64,000 nucleotides of DNA from Homarus americanus (taxonomy: Eukaryota; Arthropoda; Malacostraca; Decapoda; Nephropidae). Below, in pieces: positions 36,700 through 48,599 of the stretch. The notes below the pieces were generated by a model, which was not told the origin of the DNA, did no database searches, and saw nothing but the letters and a program-made list of their open reading frames with translations. Every line of letters begins with the position of its first letter. The first letter of the stretch is position 1. The DNA is taken from NCBI RefSeq assembly GCF_018991925.1, contig NW_024753920.1:62001-126000 (forward strand). The letters are read 5' to 3'. The translations under genes and the position numbers were made by a program.

Positions 36700-37420
36700 G
36701 GGGTCAAGGTTCTGGGAGGAGGAGATGGGGAAGGAGGGAGGAGAGAAGGGAGAAGATGTAAGTAGGAGGGAAGAGGGAGGGGAGAGAGGAAAAAGGGAAG
36801 GGAGGAATGAGGGAGGGAGGGAGGAAGGGATAAGGAAGAGATGTAATTAGGAGGTAGAGGAGGTAAGATTAAAGGGAAGGGGGAAAGGGGAAGGGGATAA
36901 GATTAAGGGAAACTGGATGAAGATAGAGGGTAAGAAGGTAGGGAAGGAGGAGGGTATGGGTAAGGAAAACGAGGAGATGGAAGAGACGTGGGAAGGGAGG
37001 AAGAGGAGTGAGGACATGAGGAATCAGGAAGAGGAGAAGGCGCGTGAGGAAGAGAAAGAGATGGGGAGTGAGGAAAGAGGAGGCAGGAGGTGGAAGATGC
37101 GGTGACAATCAGGAAGAATTCAAGGGAAAACAAAGGTGTGAGAAACAGAGGAGAAGAGAAGCGGGAGGTAGGAGAGAGAGAATCATAATTATGAAGGTAT
37201 AAGAGGGAGGGAGAAACAAGACGAGAGAGAGAGAGAGACAAGGTGATAAAAGTGGAGGTAAGAGAAGCTATGTTAGGTGAGGTGAGGATGAGAAACGTTG
37301 CAAGGAGATGGCAGGGAGGAGGGAGGGTAGGTGGCAAGGGGGGGGTAGAGGGAGGCAAGGAGGAGAGGAGATAGTTAGATAGAAGCAGGGGGAGACAGAG
37401 ATGGAGGAGAAGGAGGCGTA
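36700..37420. repeat. Long polypurine tract
   Basis: About 700 bp of GGGAGGAAGAGG-type sequence. The 230-codon minus frame is Ser/Leu/Pro by composition. The last 100 bp and the CAACACTGTACTTCCTC triplicate near 37537-37590 lie just beyond. Confidence 0.85.
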
Positions 37421-37639
37421 GAGGCTGACGTCTTGAGAACAATAACAATCTGTCTGGTGGTGGAAGTGGTGGTGGTAGTGGTGCAGGATGGTGTGTCTGG
37501 TGGTGGTAGGAACACCTTGACAACATCTTGCGCCAACACTTCAACACTGTACTTCCTCCAACACTGTACTTCCTCCAACACTGTACCTCCAGCAATGAAC
37601 AGACAAGGCCCTATAGTTAATGAAGCATAGAGATAAACA

Positions 37640-38340
37640 ACAACAACAACAACAACAACCTCACATTTTAACATCGATTCTGTCCAAGACCTGAGAGAGA
37701 AGCCAAATCTCCATCAACAGGACTCGAATCCCACAACAACACGACCTGAACATAAACAAATACCTATGTGAGGACGACCGTGTTAAGAGCAGGTAATGAG
37801 GATAGTGAGGTAAATAATGAGGATAGTGAAGTAAGAGATGAGTTGATTGTGTGTTTGGCTGTGACTTCAATTAGTTTTATGACACTAAGTATACTAATTA
37901 TACATTAATAAGAATCGATATGTGTTTATATATTAAAGGACATTTTCTACTAATTCCTAATAACACTTTTAGACAAGAGCGTTTAGGTGGGTATACTTGG
38001 CTACCTGTTGCCCGTGTCTGTGGCTAACGACACCTGGATGATGAGACCCTCCCTCCCTCCCTCCTCCCTCCTCATGCTCCCTCCACTCTCCTCATGCACC
38101 CTCCCCTGCTCCTTCCTCCCTCCATCAGCCAGAGCCTCTAGTGTGATCATCTGGGCTGATGTAACGCCAAATGAATGACTCGGCCAAGTGAATTAGGCAC
38201 AGCGTCTGCACCAGCGGCAGTGAGTGATGATGGCTGCTGCCACTCTAACACCAGCCAGCTACCTTAACTAGTTCACTCGGGGATAATCTTCTCTCTACTA
38301 CTCAGGTGTTATCTTTATTATCTCTATCACACAGGTGTTT
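37640..38340. other. No gene called
   Basis: (CAA)n at 37638-37660 and CTCCCTCC repeats at 38048-38110. A B-box-like GATTCGAGTCC lies on the minus strand near 37730. Confidence 0.4.
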
Positions 38341-38348
38341 AACAGGTG

Positions 38349-38425
38349 GAGAGAGAGAGAGAGAGAGAGAGAGTGTGTGTGTCAACAAATGTGTACTATC
38401 TTTTCACGCCTTTAGTTCTTCTGGA

Positions 38426-38488
<63 letters not shown>
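38349..38488. repeat. (GA)n(GT)n and (AC)n
   Basis: GA/GT at 38349-38380; about 31 AC units at 38427-38488. Confidence 0.95.
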
Positions 38489-38489
<1 letters not shown>

Positions 38490-38671
38490 ACAACAAACAA
38501 ACAACAACAAACACGACACCAAACTCTCACAAACCAAAAAATAAGACAAAACACAAGACGCCGTTAATCACAGGTAACCCCCACACACACACTAACAACC
38601 ACTCCATCCAGGTAACAGCACCTGGGACCTGTCATTACCACGTCAATATAAACAGCCTAGGCCTATAATCA

Positions 38672-38679
38672 TGACGTCA
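38672..38679. promoter_or_regulatory. Perfect CRE octamer TGACGTCA
   Basis: It lies 8 bp before an ATGGCCGGCCGC segment, but that frame stops after four codons. Isolated motif; may be chance. Confidence 0.2.
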
Positions 38680-38817
38680 GCAAGATGGCCGGCCGCTGAC
38701 TTATGGGTAATTGAATGTCAGTCATGAATTGTTTATGTCATGGCAAAGGAAGGGAAGAGGATGACCCCCCCCCCACCGCTTACTGATAACATTGACTTTA
38801 TATCGACGGGCGGGGAC

Positions 38818-39185
38818 ACAGTAGGGTGATGCAGGGTGAGGGGAAGTGTGATAGTGAGGGCGTGTAGGGTGATGCAGGGTGAGGGGAAGTGTGATAGTGA
38901 GGGCGTGTAGGGTGATGCAGGGTGAGGGGAAGTGTGATAGTGAGGGCGTGTAGGGTGATGCAGGGTGAGGGAAGTGTGATAGTGAGGGCGTGTAGGGTGA
39001 TGCAGGGGTGAGGGAAGTGTGATAGTGAGGGCGTGTAGGGTGATGCAGGGTGAGGGGAAGTGTGATAGTGAGGGCGTGTAGGGTGATGCAGGGTGAGGGG
39101 AAGTGTGATAGTGAGGGCGTGTAGGGTGATGCAGGGTGAGGGGAAGTGTGATAGTGAGGGCGTGTAGGGTGATGCAGGGTGGGTA
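38818..39185. repeat. 43-bp minisatellite
   Basis: About 8.5 copies of a 43-bp unit (GTAGGGTGATGCAGGGTGAG plus GGGAAGTGTGATAGTGAGGG plus CGT). Copies differ mainly by one G in homopolymers. Long minus frames are artefacts. Confidence 0.95.
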
Positions 39186-39699
39186 GAGTGACCAGGGTGA
39201 TTCAAGGTATACTATGGTACTCAAGAGAGACAACCAAAGTACTCAACTGACCATTTACTCAAGAGGACCAACCTTAAGTACACAAGGAGGGAGGACTATC
39301 CTAGAGATACAATTACTCAAAGGAGGAGTAGAAGGAATCAAGTACTCCACCACCAGGAACCTAACCTAACCATCCCCTTTCACTCACTCGACTAGAGGGA
39401 ACCTAAGCACACCATTCTCTCCTCTTATGCAAAACAGGAGTGAGGTAATAGGTTAATCCATCTAGTTATGGTGGGCATCAGAGCGCCACATGGCCCTCAG
39501 TAATGGCCAGGAACCCTGAGTGGTGCGGGTAATTATGTCTGTCTACCTCCTACCACCCTTACCCTATACCCTACTCCTCCCCTCTACCTTGTTACACGCC
39601 TGGAACACACACGCCTTTTTTTTATGTTTTGGTGAAGGGCTGATGTACCGTTTTCTCTGTCTGGATCGTTTTTTTTTTTTTTTGCCATTTCAACGCCTG

Positions 39700-39790
39700 T
39701 CCAATCCGAGGGTTCTTGCCACACCAACACCTGTCTAATTCAGGGGGTTTCTGGCCACACCAACACCTGTCCAATACACTAACACCTGTC
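39700..39790. repeat. ~30-bp repeat, 3 copies
   Basis: CCACACCAACACCTGTC(C/T)AAT units. Confidence 0.7.
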
Positions 39791-39917
39791 TTCCATGATG
39801 TAAAATTCCTCACATAGTTTTACGAGTGTTTTTAGCGAGAGTAAAAGTGAATGTTTTGTGATGATAACTCACTATGTTATGTTTATCATTATACTCCCTC
39901 AACTGCTTCTTGTGGGG

Positions 39918-40003
39918 GTGAGTGTCCTTGTTGTGGGGAGTGAGTGTCCTTGTTGTGGGGAGTGAGTGTCCTTGTTGTGGAGAGTGAGTGTCCTTGTTGG
40001 TGT
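39918..40003. repeat. 22-bp minisatellite
   Basis: Four copies of GTGAGTGTCCTTGTTGTGGG plus GA. Confidence 0.9.
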
Positions 40004-40061
40004 ACTGACAGCTTAGTTGATGCTGTTAAGTGATAATGTTAAAAACGGGGTTCATTTATCA

Positions 40062-40062
<1 letters not shown>

Positions 40063-40125
<63 letters not shown>
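40063..40125. repeat. (GT)n microsatellite
   Basis: About 31 units. Confidence 0.95.
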
Positions 40126-40182
40126 ATTTCCTCCCTTCCCCTTACCTCTCTCCACTTCTCTTCCTCACTATACCTGGTATAG

Positions 40183-40237
40183 GTAAGACAACCTGGGAAC
40201 TCGCCTGTCATAGAGGAAATGATCCGGCCATCGGGGT
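40183..40237 (+). CDS. Candidate short exon
   Basis: The pyrimidine-rich ...CACTTCTCTTCCTCACTATACCTGGTATAG precedes 55 nt ending at GTAAGT, a consensus donor. Two frames are open: VRQPGNSPVIEEMIRPSG, or KTTWELACHRGNDPAIGV in the other. The acceptor junction TAG/GTAAGA could itself be read as a donor, so the structure is uncertain. Confidence 0.2.
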
Positions 40238-40635
40238 GTAAGTATTTTATTATACAGTTTATGGTGATTGGTCTATACTGTTGCTCCTCCTTCCCTCGCC
40301 ACGTCCCTCTTTCTTTCTTCCTCGCCCCTCATTCCTTCCTCATATTCCTTGCCCCTTTCCTCGTTCATCCTCGCCCCGCTCCCCTCTCCTCCTTTCTCGC
40401 CACGCCCCGCCCCTTCCATGGACCCTTGGCACTGACACTCTCCACCTCGGGACTTATGTTTGCCTCAGTTTTATACAGTTGGCCTTTATGAGTGTTCTTA
40501 ACCCGAGTTTTTTGGCGACAGATCAAGGAGTTTCCAGGTCGTACACACCCAAGGGTTCACCGTTCTTCATGACTCATTAGACCCAACTGGTCAGAAAGTT
40601 AGGTTAGACTTAATTAAACCTGGCTACAACTAACC

Positions 40636-40812
40636 TGGTCTAAGGTAATTTAAAATAACCCTCACCCCAAATAACTTCACCTAACCTAACCTAACCTAAC
40701 CTAACCTAACCTAACCTGGTCTAATGTAATTTAAAATAACCCTCACCCCAAATAACTTCACCTAACCTAACCTAACCTAACCTAACCTAACCTAACCTAA
40801 CCTAACTAGTCT
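40636..40812 (-). repeat. Duplicated unit ending in (CCTAA)n telomeric repeats
   Basis: A ~48-bp segment (CTGGTCTAA..., AAATAACTTCA) followed by CCTAA repeats occurs twice in tandem. The CCTAA tracts are at about 40679-40715 and 40762-40805. More degenerate CCTAA follows to 40930. Confidence 0.85.
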
Positions 40813-40939
40813 AATCGAACCTCAAATAACCTTTCTACTTTTCAATTAACCTAAACTTTTTCTAACTCCCGTTAACTTACCTCTACATAACCCAACCTAA
40901 CTCCTATAACCTTAACCTAACCTAACCTTAACCCACATT

Positions 40940-42155
40940 AACCCCCAGACACATCACAAACAACCCCACTCCGAGGTCAGGTGGTGTTCAGGTGACCCAG
41001 GATGACCCGTGAGAAACCTCTGGTGAACCAAACATGACCTCAGGCAGTGTTATAATTCACCTTTAATTAACTTATGGTGTTATAACTCACGGGGGGAGAG
41101 AAATTATGGTGCAATTATCCTACACGGAGAATAATTAATGGTAGGAGGTAAACATAAACGTATACGCTGTTATGATAGAGAGGTCAAGACTGCTGTAAAG
41201 TGCTGTGTTACCGTAATGAAGAACATACGAGCCTTAGTGATACATGTAACAGTAATCTGATCTTTTTCTTGCCATATTTATGTATCTGAATCTTTATTTA
41301 TTTATCTATTAATATAACGAAATTTAATATCCTCGAAATTGTTACCATTGATATTGTTTTTGTCTTTTTTTTCCACAAGTAAAAATATCGTCCCGCAAAC
41401 CATATCTAATCTATGTAATTCTATCAAACTACTGTATTACCCTTCTAATCTAACCTCAACCTAACCTAACCAAACAAGTACCCTTATAATACACTCTCTC
41501 GTCCAAACTGATATATAACCTAATCGTCTGCGTCTATGTAAAGTTATAAAGCAGAAACACCCACCAAAAAATCTCTCCCAAACGGACGGACGGACTGACT
41601 ATTGCAGCAACATCCACCCAAACTCATAGTCGGGGAGGGGGGAGGGGATAGCTATAAACAAGGGTGACGACCTCCTTCCCTATACCCCTATCCTCTTACT
41701 AACTAATCACAGGTAAATAAGACTTAAACAATATAGTACTGTCACCCTTCATGCCTTGCCTTAACCCAGAACATTATATAGTAGTTCAATCAAACAAACG
41801 TGCTCGCCATATCCACCATCTCTGTCTCCCTAACACTGCCATCGTTAAACACCAAACTCGACAAAACACACACAGTATAATACCTCTTCCTCCAATCACC
41901 CCAGCACAGTTATCGTTATCGCAGCTGACCCTTCAAACACACAGGGCAATATCCCCTCACCCTCGACTCCCCGCCACTGTTAATTACCATTGCATTCAAC
42001 GCTTTATTCCATATTATTAAATCATAAACAACGGTGCAGGTGTAGAGGTAGAGAATCCACAGTGGTAAGACGGTACAGAAGCGACTCATCAGCGGTACAT
42101 CTTCCTGTATACATTAATAAGTTACAGTAGGTTCCTGAACGACAGTACCCTGGCA
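40940..42155. other. No gene seen
   Basis: AT-rich with scattered CCTAACC motifs (41450-41470) and an AACGGACGGACGGACTGAC segment at about 41581. Confidence 0.5.
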
Positions 42156-42158
42156 TTC

Positions 42159-42159
<1 letters not shown>

Positions 42160-42189
<30 letters not shown>

Positions 42190-42310
42190 TAGGTCCATTA
42201 TCTCACTGACCTCACAAGAACACCTTCCCATTTTATGTCAGTGACCACTAATTGGGCTTATCATAACTTACTCTCCATACTAATATCACATCACTCAGCC
42301 TATACGCCTC

Positions 42311-42382
<72 letters not shown>

Positions 42383-42668
42383 TACAACTACAACAATGCC
42401 ATGAAAACACCCAATGAAAAACCCGACACACTGCGACAGAAATAAATGGCCGAGCACATTTGGACGAGTCACCCCCTGAAACGGGTTATCAATGTTGAAA
42501 ATCATTTAATATGGAAGTCTCAGCCCAGCGGATGTTAATTAATATCTCGCTGTGCTTTATTAACGACGATGAAAGAAAAAAAGTCCGGTTGGGTCTTAGC
42601 GCCACCCTTTATGAAAGTTTACAAGGGGTAAATATTGAGCACGATTAAAGGTTATGTGATATTGTCGG

Positions 42669-42730
<62 letters not shown>
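42160..42730. repeat. (GT)n, (AC)n and (GA)n tracts
   Basis: GT at 42164-42189, AC at 42314-42376, GA at 42672-42731, separated by AT-moderate DNA. Confidence 0.95.
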
Positions 42731-42731
<1 letters not shown>

Positions 42732-42733
<2 letters not shown>

Positions 42734-43546
42734 AATATCCAACTGAAAGTGGATAAAAATATTGTAAAAAATCTAACTTCATATTTACCTTCCCCCGTCT
42801 TGGCTCTCCATTACTCTTAATATACACTCAAGGTGCAGATCACTGGAGACCCCAAATCTATAGTTAGGTAAATGTGGCTGTTGTTGTTGTTATAATGTTA
42901 TTACTGCGCCTCAACAGGTTTAAGAGATAGAACTCCGTATAGTGGTGGCTAAAGCGTCATCTCTGTTGGTGAAACTACGGTGTCAATAATATAATTATCC
43001 CAGCACGACAATGGGGACTAAGTATTAGATTAATAAAATATAAACACACACTGATTTGAACTTGATATCAGACACATAAACAACAACAACATTAAATAAG
43101 ACATTACCCACACTTACACGCACGTAAACAAAAAGATTAAACTGAAGTTTTTAATAAGCCAGTAGATGTAGGTTCAACTTGCATCGCCCAGCACTTGCCA
43201 CAAGACTTGGCACACACGCACTATTATTGATGAAATTATGTAAACGTAAATGTAAAACGTTTAACACAAAAGAGCAAATAAATTGTTTCGAGCAATTTTC
43301 AAAGATCAGTTACTAAGATTTTTCAAGGAAAGTGCGAAAACTGTTTTCTTTTTACTATATAGTCATTTTTTTTAAATAAATATTACGCGCTCTCAAGTAA
43401 CTTTGACTTTGACATTTATAAACAAACAAGCATAACACAGGTTGTGGATAAAGACAATAGAGTGATCATCCACATAAACAATAATCATAGGCTTAGTGTA
43501 TAAATAAATTGACTTTGTCCGAGGTTCTGAGCCTTCATCAGCTTAC
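42732..43546. other. AT-rich DNA, no gene seen
   Basis: No long frame or clear repeat. Confidence 0.5.
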
Positions 43547-43605
43547 TTCCCATTTGCTGTTTTCTTGAGGTCTTTGTTACCCAACGTGTGCAGGTCAGCC
43601 GCCAT
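43547..43605 (-). CDS. Candidate short first coding exon (19 codons) with GTAAGC donor
   Basis: Minus strand: ATG GCG GCT..., translating as MAADLHTLGNKDLKKTANG, then AA/GTAAGC, a good donor. The ATGGCGG start context suits animal initiation. The start codon sits in the loop of an imperfect hairpin. Caution: the sequence just after the donor (CTGATGAAGGCTC...) resembles the end of some dispersed retroelements, so this could be repeat-derived. Unrecognised. Confidence 0.25.
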
Positions 43606-43623
43606 CACACCGGGTTGGGTAAC
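43576..43623. repeat. Imperfect hairpin around the candidate start codon
   Basis: The arm GTTACCCAACGTGTG at 43576-43590 pairs with CACACCGGGTTGGGTAAC at 43606-43623, allowing a 3-nt bulge. The loop is about 15 nt and contains the minus-strand ATG. Confidence 0.5.
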
Positions 43624-44101
43624 ATGACATCTGACCGGGAACCTATTTTGTTTATTCTCTTAACAAAAAGTAAATTGTCGTCTTCGGTTTTCAATAACTG
43701 TGAAACATTATGATTTACTGAACTTTTTATCATAGAAACCTTGATACGTCGCCTCATCAAATTGAACTGATTGGAAAATTTGGGGAATTACTGTACCTGT
43801 ATTTTACTAAAATATGTTTACTGTATATGGCATTTTTTCCCCAATTACCCACCAATTAGTAAATGGAATGTTCTTCAAATAATCTTAATTTGCTTTACAC
43901 TTGATAAATCTGATGATAATTGACAGAGTTTTAGAGGGAGTGACGCGCATTCGGGTTTATGTATCTTCCAACTGCAAAGGCAATAAGTTTACCATCACCA
44001 ATAATATAAAGGAATAAAATAAAAAAGATACATAACCAGTAATCTGTTATCATATCAAACATCAAAGTCCATTTTTACAAGACGTCACAGATGATGCCCC
44101 T

Positions 44102-44340
44102 AGGAACGTCTACTTGGCGCTCATACAATATCACTTGGACTACTCCTGCTCATCATGGTATTCTCAACCTTTAACACAGTAGCATACAAATCCAAGCTAC
44201 AAATTATCCAAAACAAGATGGTCAGGATAACTCTTAACATGATGGCGAGAGATCACGTTGGTCACTAAGTCCTACAATCACAGGGATGGATAAAGTGAAG
44301 CAACTGAGGCTTGAGCTCGAGAGGCCACGTTTAAATACAC
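44102..44340 (+). mobile_element. Decayed non-LTR retrotransposon fragment (reverse-transcriptase C-terminal region), copy 2
   Basis: The frame RNVYLALIQYHLDYSCSSWY is followed by a stop and frameshift, then AYKSKLQIIQNKMVRITLNM and ARDHVGH. This is the typical RT tail of LINE elements. It aligns with copy 1 on the same strand but retains about 30 bp that copy 1 has lost. A later deletion removes the LSV motif kept in copy 1. Dead copy. Confidence 0.7.
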
Positions 44341-44376
44341 CATAGTCTGTCCTACGAAACGCTGGATACATAAAGA

Positions 44377-44589
44377 ATGGAAAAGAACGACCAAGAAAGA
44401 AAATGGATAAATAAAGACGGATACTATAACATTCCGGACTGTTGCACTGTAGACCACACTATTAACAATTGCAAAGAATTTCCCACAATCACTGTACGGA
44501 GTTTTGAGAGAAGAGTTAGAAAGATCTTATTAAATTCCTGCTTCAATATATTTGTCAATGAGTCATCTAAATTCTACAATACAGGGTAG
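44377..44589 (+). CDS. Unrecognised 70-codon ORF downstream of the LINE fragment
   Basis: The frame is not low complexity: MEKNDQERKWINKDGYYNIP... with SFERRVRKILLNS near the C terminus. It directly follows RT copy 2 and could be the tail of the same element or chance. No splice signals or family recognised. Confidence 0.15.
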   Translation: MEKNDQERKWINKDGYYNIPDCCTVDHTINNCKEFPTITVRSFERRVRKILLNSCFNIFVNESSKFYNTG

Positions 44590-44845
44590 GAGTTAAGTAT
44601 ACACTGTAAACACAAACTATTCAATATGGTCTCCAAGCAGTTTAAGGCGACAGACGCGAGGTAGCTTCCCCTCCGATTCAGACATATACAGAGAATTCTA
44701 GATGACAATAAGTCTTTAAAAATACTCACGAAGGAAAACAGCAAGTTGGCGTACCTGAAATATAAGAGAATACGAATTAATACGTAGGAAAATCACTCAC
44801 ACGGTTATTTTTTATACAACATATTTAACAGATTTTGATGTTGTT

Positions 44846-44861
44846 GTTGTGTGTGTGTGTG

Positions 44862-44919
<58 letters not shown>

Positions 44920-44920
44920 G
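44846..44920. repeat. (GT)n microsatellite
   Basis: GT run with GAGTGTGA interruptions. Confidence 0.95.
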
Positions 44921-45137
44921 GTGATGCTCCCTACTTTAATTTTTTTCCGAACCATTTCTTTGGCATGATCCGTGATACAAAGCCCCCACCTGCCTTAAAG
45001 AACTTCATGATTCAAACATAGAAATACAGATAAATAAATATTAATAATGTTATGAACTGTAGAGTTTTCAAGAAAGTTAAGATGCCAATAGAACTAAGCA
45101 TTTAAAGGTACAGGGTGTAATAAATTAGAAGCTTCTC

Positions 45138-45385
45138 TCTCCCCCTCCCTAACACCACGTCATCCCTCTCCCCTCTCCCTAACACCACGTCATCCCTCTC
45201 CCACCCTAACACCTCGTTGTCCCTCTCCTAACACCACGTCATCCCTCTCCTCTATAACACCACGTCATCCCTCTCCCCTCCCTAACACCTCGTTGTCCCT
45301 CTCCCTAGCACCACGTCATCCCTCTCCCCCACCCTAACACCTCGTTGTCCCTCTCCCTAACACCACGTCACCCCCCCTCCCCCCC
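45138..45385. repeat. ~25-bp minisatellite with two variant types
   Basis: CTAACACCACGTCATCCCTC and CTAACACCTCGTTGTCCCTC units alternate over about nine copies. Confidence 0.85.
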
Positions 45386-45489
45386 TCCCTGAACACATTA
45401 AACTTTGGCACCAAGAACTTGTTTCCAGGAGCTGGCTAACTGTTAGTCCTGTGCATTATTCATCCACACCATCAGACAGACCTCAAGCT

Positions 45490-45800
45490 TTGGTGTGGGT
45501 GACAGGGGTGGGTGATTGGGTGTAGGTGATTGGGTGTAGGGTGTGGGTGACAGGGTGTAGGGTACTTGGGTGTGGAGATGGGTGTGAGAGTATGTAGTGA
45601 AGGGTATTAGAAGGAAGATTTTCAGTATGAATAGTAACGGGAGGAGGAGGAGGAGGGAATAGAGTGTATGCATAGGGTAAGCTGGGGACTTATGGGTTAA
45701 TGGGTGTGGGGCTAGGGTGTAGAGAGTAGACAGTGGAGTGTAGAGAATGGTCGATGTCCAGGGTGTAAGGAGTAAGGTTCAGACAGGGTGTAGGGTGTAT
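45490..45800. repeat. Degenerate GGGTGTAGGGTG repeats
   Basis: GGTGTAGGGTGTGGGTGACAGG variants, G-rich on the plus strand. Confidence 0.7.
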
Positions 45801-45839
45801 TATATGAACCTATTTCACACAACAAGGACCACAAATCAA

Positions 45840-46500
45840 TAACACTACACACACACACACACGGTCTGCTACTGAGCATGCCACCATCTGAGGATATTAA
45901 TTAAGCTTTGTGTGTACAGTAATTCGCGTGTGAGATGATTATGACGCAACCTGCTGATTACGTCACTCTATGTACACATGATTAAGCTAATTAAATTTTT
46001 TAATACACTCTATTCATAGGTAGGTTAAGGCACCAACTTCATTATCGTATGTTGGTCGGTTATACTATTTTTATCTCAGTTTATCTAGAAGTAAACATTG
46101 TTATCTGGCACCCCTAAATTACTGAAGAGCCTTGGCAGCGGCTGACTGATCATAAACCAAACGAAAAATTAATTAAAACACTTTGATCTGCTGTGGTTCA
46201 TACCAATTAATGTTATAGTTCTTTTCACTATCTATTATATATTTATTTACATCTTCGTCTTGTCTCAGCTACAGACGACCAACGAGACAAAGAGACAGGG
46301 AAAACACGATATTTTTTTCCCCCCAGAGCAATTTGAAGGATTTAAGATATCTTTTAAGTTACGCATAATGGTAAACTTGCATCAAAGACCAAGTGTATAT
46401 ATAGTGAAGAAGACACATGGCAGGGGACTAAACTGGGTGTTGGGTGGAGCGGAGTCTTGCTCAACATTCCTCTACACTTCCCTGATGCCTCGCCACACCA
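45840..46500. other. Mixed DNA, no gene called
   Basis: The 124-codon plus frame starting at 46260 follows a TTGTCTCAG acceptor-like site, but runs into a Pro-rich repeat and shows no donor. Confidence 0.35.
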
Positions 46501-46534
46501 AGCTCTTCAAAGCCACTATCACGTCCTCCCAGTT

Positions 46535-46632
46535 CACCCCCCCCGCCCTCCCAGTTCTCCGGCCACACCACCCCGTCCTCCCAATGCTCCGACCACATCC
46601 CCCCGTCCTTCCAATGCTCCGACCATACATAT
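46535..46632. repeat. ~30-bp repeat, 3 copies
   Basis: CCCCGTCCT(C/T)CCAATGCTCCGACCACA units. Confidence 0.8.
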
Positions 46633-46879
46633 AAGGAGTCGTTCGCATTATCAATTTAAAAACACATATCGATTCTGGAATCTTTTAAAAGTGAACCATT
46701 GCTTAATGAGCGACCCCCTTGTTCACGGCTCTTAACAAGCAGTTAAGGGGCGGCCCTGAAAGGTTCGGGCGTGTCTAGGACCTCGTTTTGGAAACCCGGT
46801 GGCTGGTGGCGATTAAAGCTAAACTGTAGTTGTTTGTGTGTTTATCACTAAGAAAACTTTAAACTGATCACTTAAAGAT

Positions 46880-46992
46880 TAGGTTAAGGGAAGGCAGCTT
46901 AGGTTAGGTATAAGAAAGGTAGCTTAGTTAGGTTAGCTGAATGAACTTAGGTTAGGCTATGTTAGGGAACTTAGGTTAGGTTAGGTTAAGGT
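46880..46992 (+). repeat. Degenerate TTAGG repeat
   Basis: Interrupted TTAGG units (TTAGGTTA, TTAGGTATAAG, TTAGGTTAGGTTAAGG) mixed with AAGGTAGC segments. Confidence 0.6.
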
Positions 46993-47177
46993 CTATTAAC
47001 AATAAGATGCGTAATCAAGTAAAATAAACTGGGGTGTAATATTCTTATTCTGAAAATTACATAAATATATTAATTATTTCCTGAGAGCAAAATCTAAGCT
47101 CGTATTTATTATTCACAACTAAAATTAATCTTGTTATCTATTATGAAGGTGAGTTATATAATCTTCACAACCAGGTG

Positions 47178-48080
47178 ATACAGGTGAGACCCACGCCCCA
47201 TACTGCCCTCACCCTACAACCCACGCCCCATACAACCCTCACCCTACAACCCACGCCCCATACTAGCCTCACCTACAACCCACTTATACTACCCTCACCT
47301 ACAACCCCGCCCCTTGCAACCCTCACCCACAACCCGCCCCCACTGCCTCACCCTACAACCCACCCCCATACTGCCCTCACCCTACAACCAACGCCCCATA
47401 CTGCCCTCACCCTACAACCCACGCCCCCACTACCTCACCCCTACCCACGCCCCATACAACCCTCACCCTGGCAAATCGCCCCATACTACCCTCACCCCCT
47501 ACCCTCACCCCACGCCCCATACCCCTCACCCCTACAACCCCGCCCCTTACAGCCCTCACCCCTACAACCCCGCCCCCATACTGCCCTCACCCTACAACCC
47601 CGCCCCATGCCACCCTCACCCTACAACCCACGCCCCATACTGCCCTCACCCACCCCACGCCCCATACTGCCTCACCCAACCACAACCACACAGCTACTAC
47701 CCCCTCACCCTACACCCTACAACCCACGCCCATACTACCTCACCCTACAACCCCGCCCCATACAACCCCTCACCCCTACAACCCATACACCCTCACCCCT
47801 ACAACCCCACCCCATACTGCCCTCACCTACAACCAACGCCCATACTGCCCTCACCCCCCCCACCCCCTACCCTCACCCCTACAACCCCGCCCCATACAAC
47901 CCTCACCCCAACCCACGCCCCTTTAGCCCTCACCCCCACCAGCCCACCCCCATACTGCCCTCACCTACAACCATACTGCCTCACCCTACAACCCACGCCC
48001 CATACTACCCTCACCCTACAACCCACGCCCCATACAACCCTCACCCTACAACCCACGCCCCATACTAGCCTCACCTGCCG
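47178..48080. repeat. ~30-bp satellite-like array
   Basis: About 30 copies of ACAACCCACGCCCCATACTG plus CCCTCACCCT, with heavy indel variation in C runs. The 297- and 263-codon Pro/Thr/His frames are repeat artefacts. Confidence 0.95.
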
Positions 48081-48251
48081 TAATCCCCTGTACTCTCGCC
48101 CATAGCACTATACACCTGGTCAACCTGCTGGTTAATTAGCCCGGGGGTTTTATTGTCTAATGCCATGTTGGTTTTTAATTTTCTTGAGTGTGTTTTGTTG
48201 ATCCAGCTGCCCCGGTGCCTTGTCTTCTGTATGTGTGTGTGTATACCTTCA

Positions 48252-48487
<236 letters not shown>

Positions 48488-48599
48488 TTGCTAAGCGTAA
48501 TACCGAATCATTATTTAAATCGTTCGTCAATATCCTCTGCTTCGAACGTATCATCGTGTTGCCAGAGTTAACGAGAACAATCCTCATTGTTTCTATTAT

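Noticed and set aside
36903..37595. 230-codon minus frame
   Set aside because: Complement of a purine tract, giving Ser/Leu/Pro composition only.
37725..37745. GATTCGAGTCC, B-box-like on the minus strand
   Set aside because: No A box or tRNA fold.
46260..46634. 124-codon frame after a TTGTCTCAG site
   Set aside because: Runs into a Pro-rich 30-bp repeat and lacks a donor; composition is not gene-like.
47120..47155. GAAG/GTGAGT donor-like site
   Set aside because: Preceding sequence is AT-rich with stops in plausible frames.
47175..48105. 297- and 263-codon plus-strand frames
   Set aside because: Entirely built from a ~30-bp C-rich satellite, low in stop codons by composition; no splice or start evidence.
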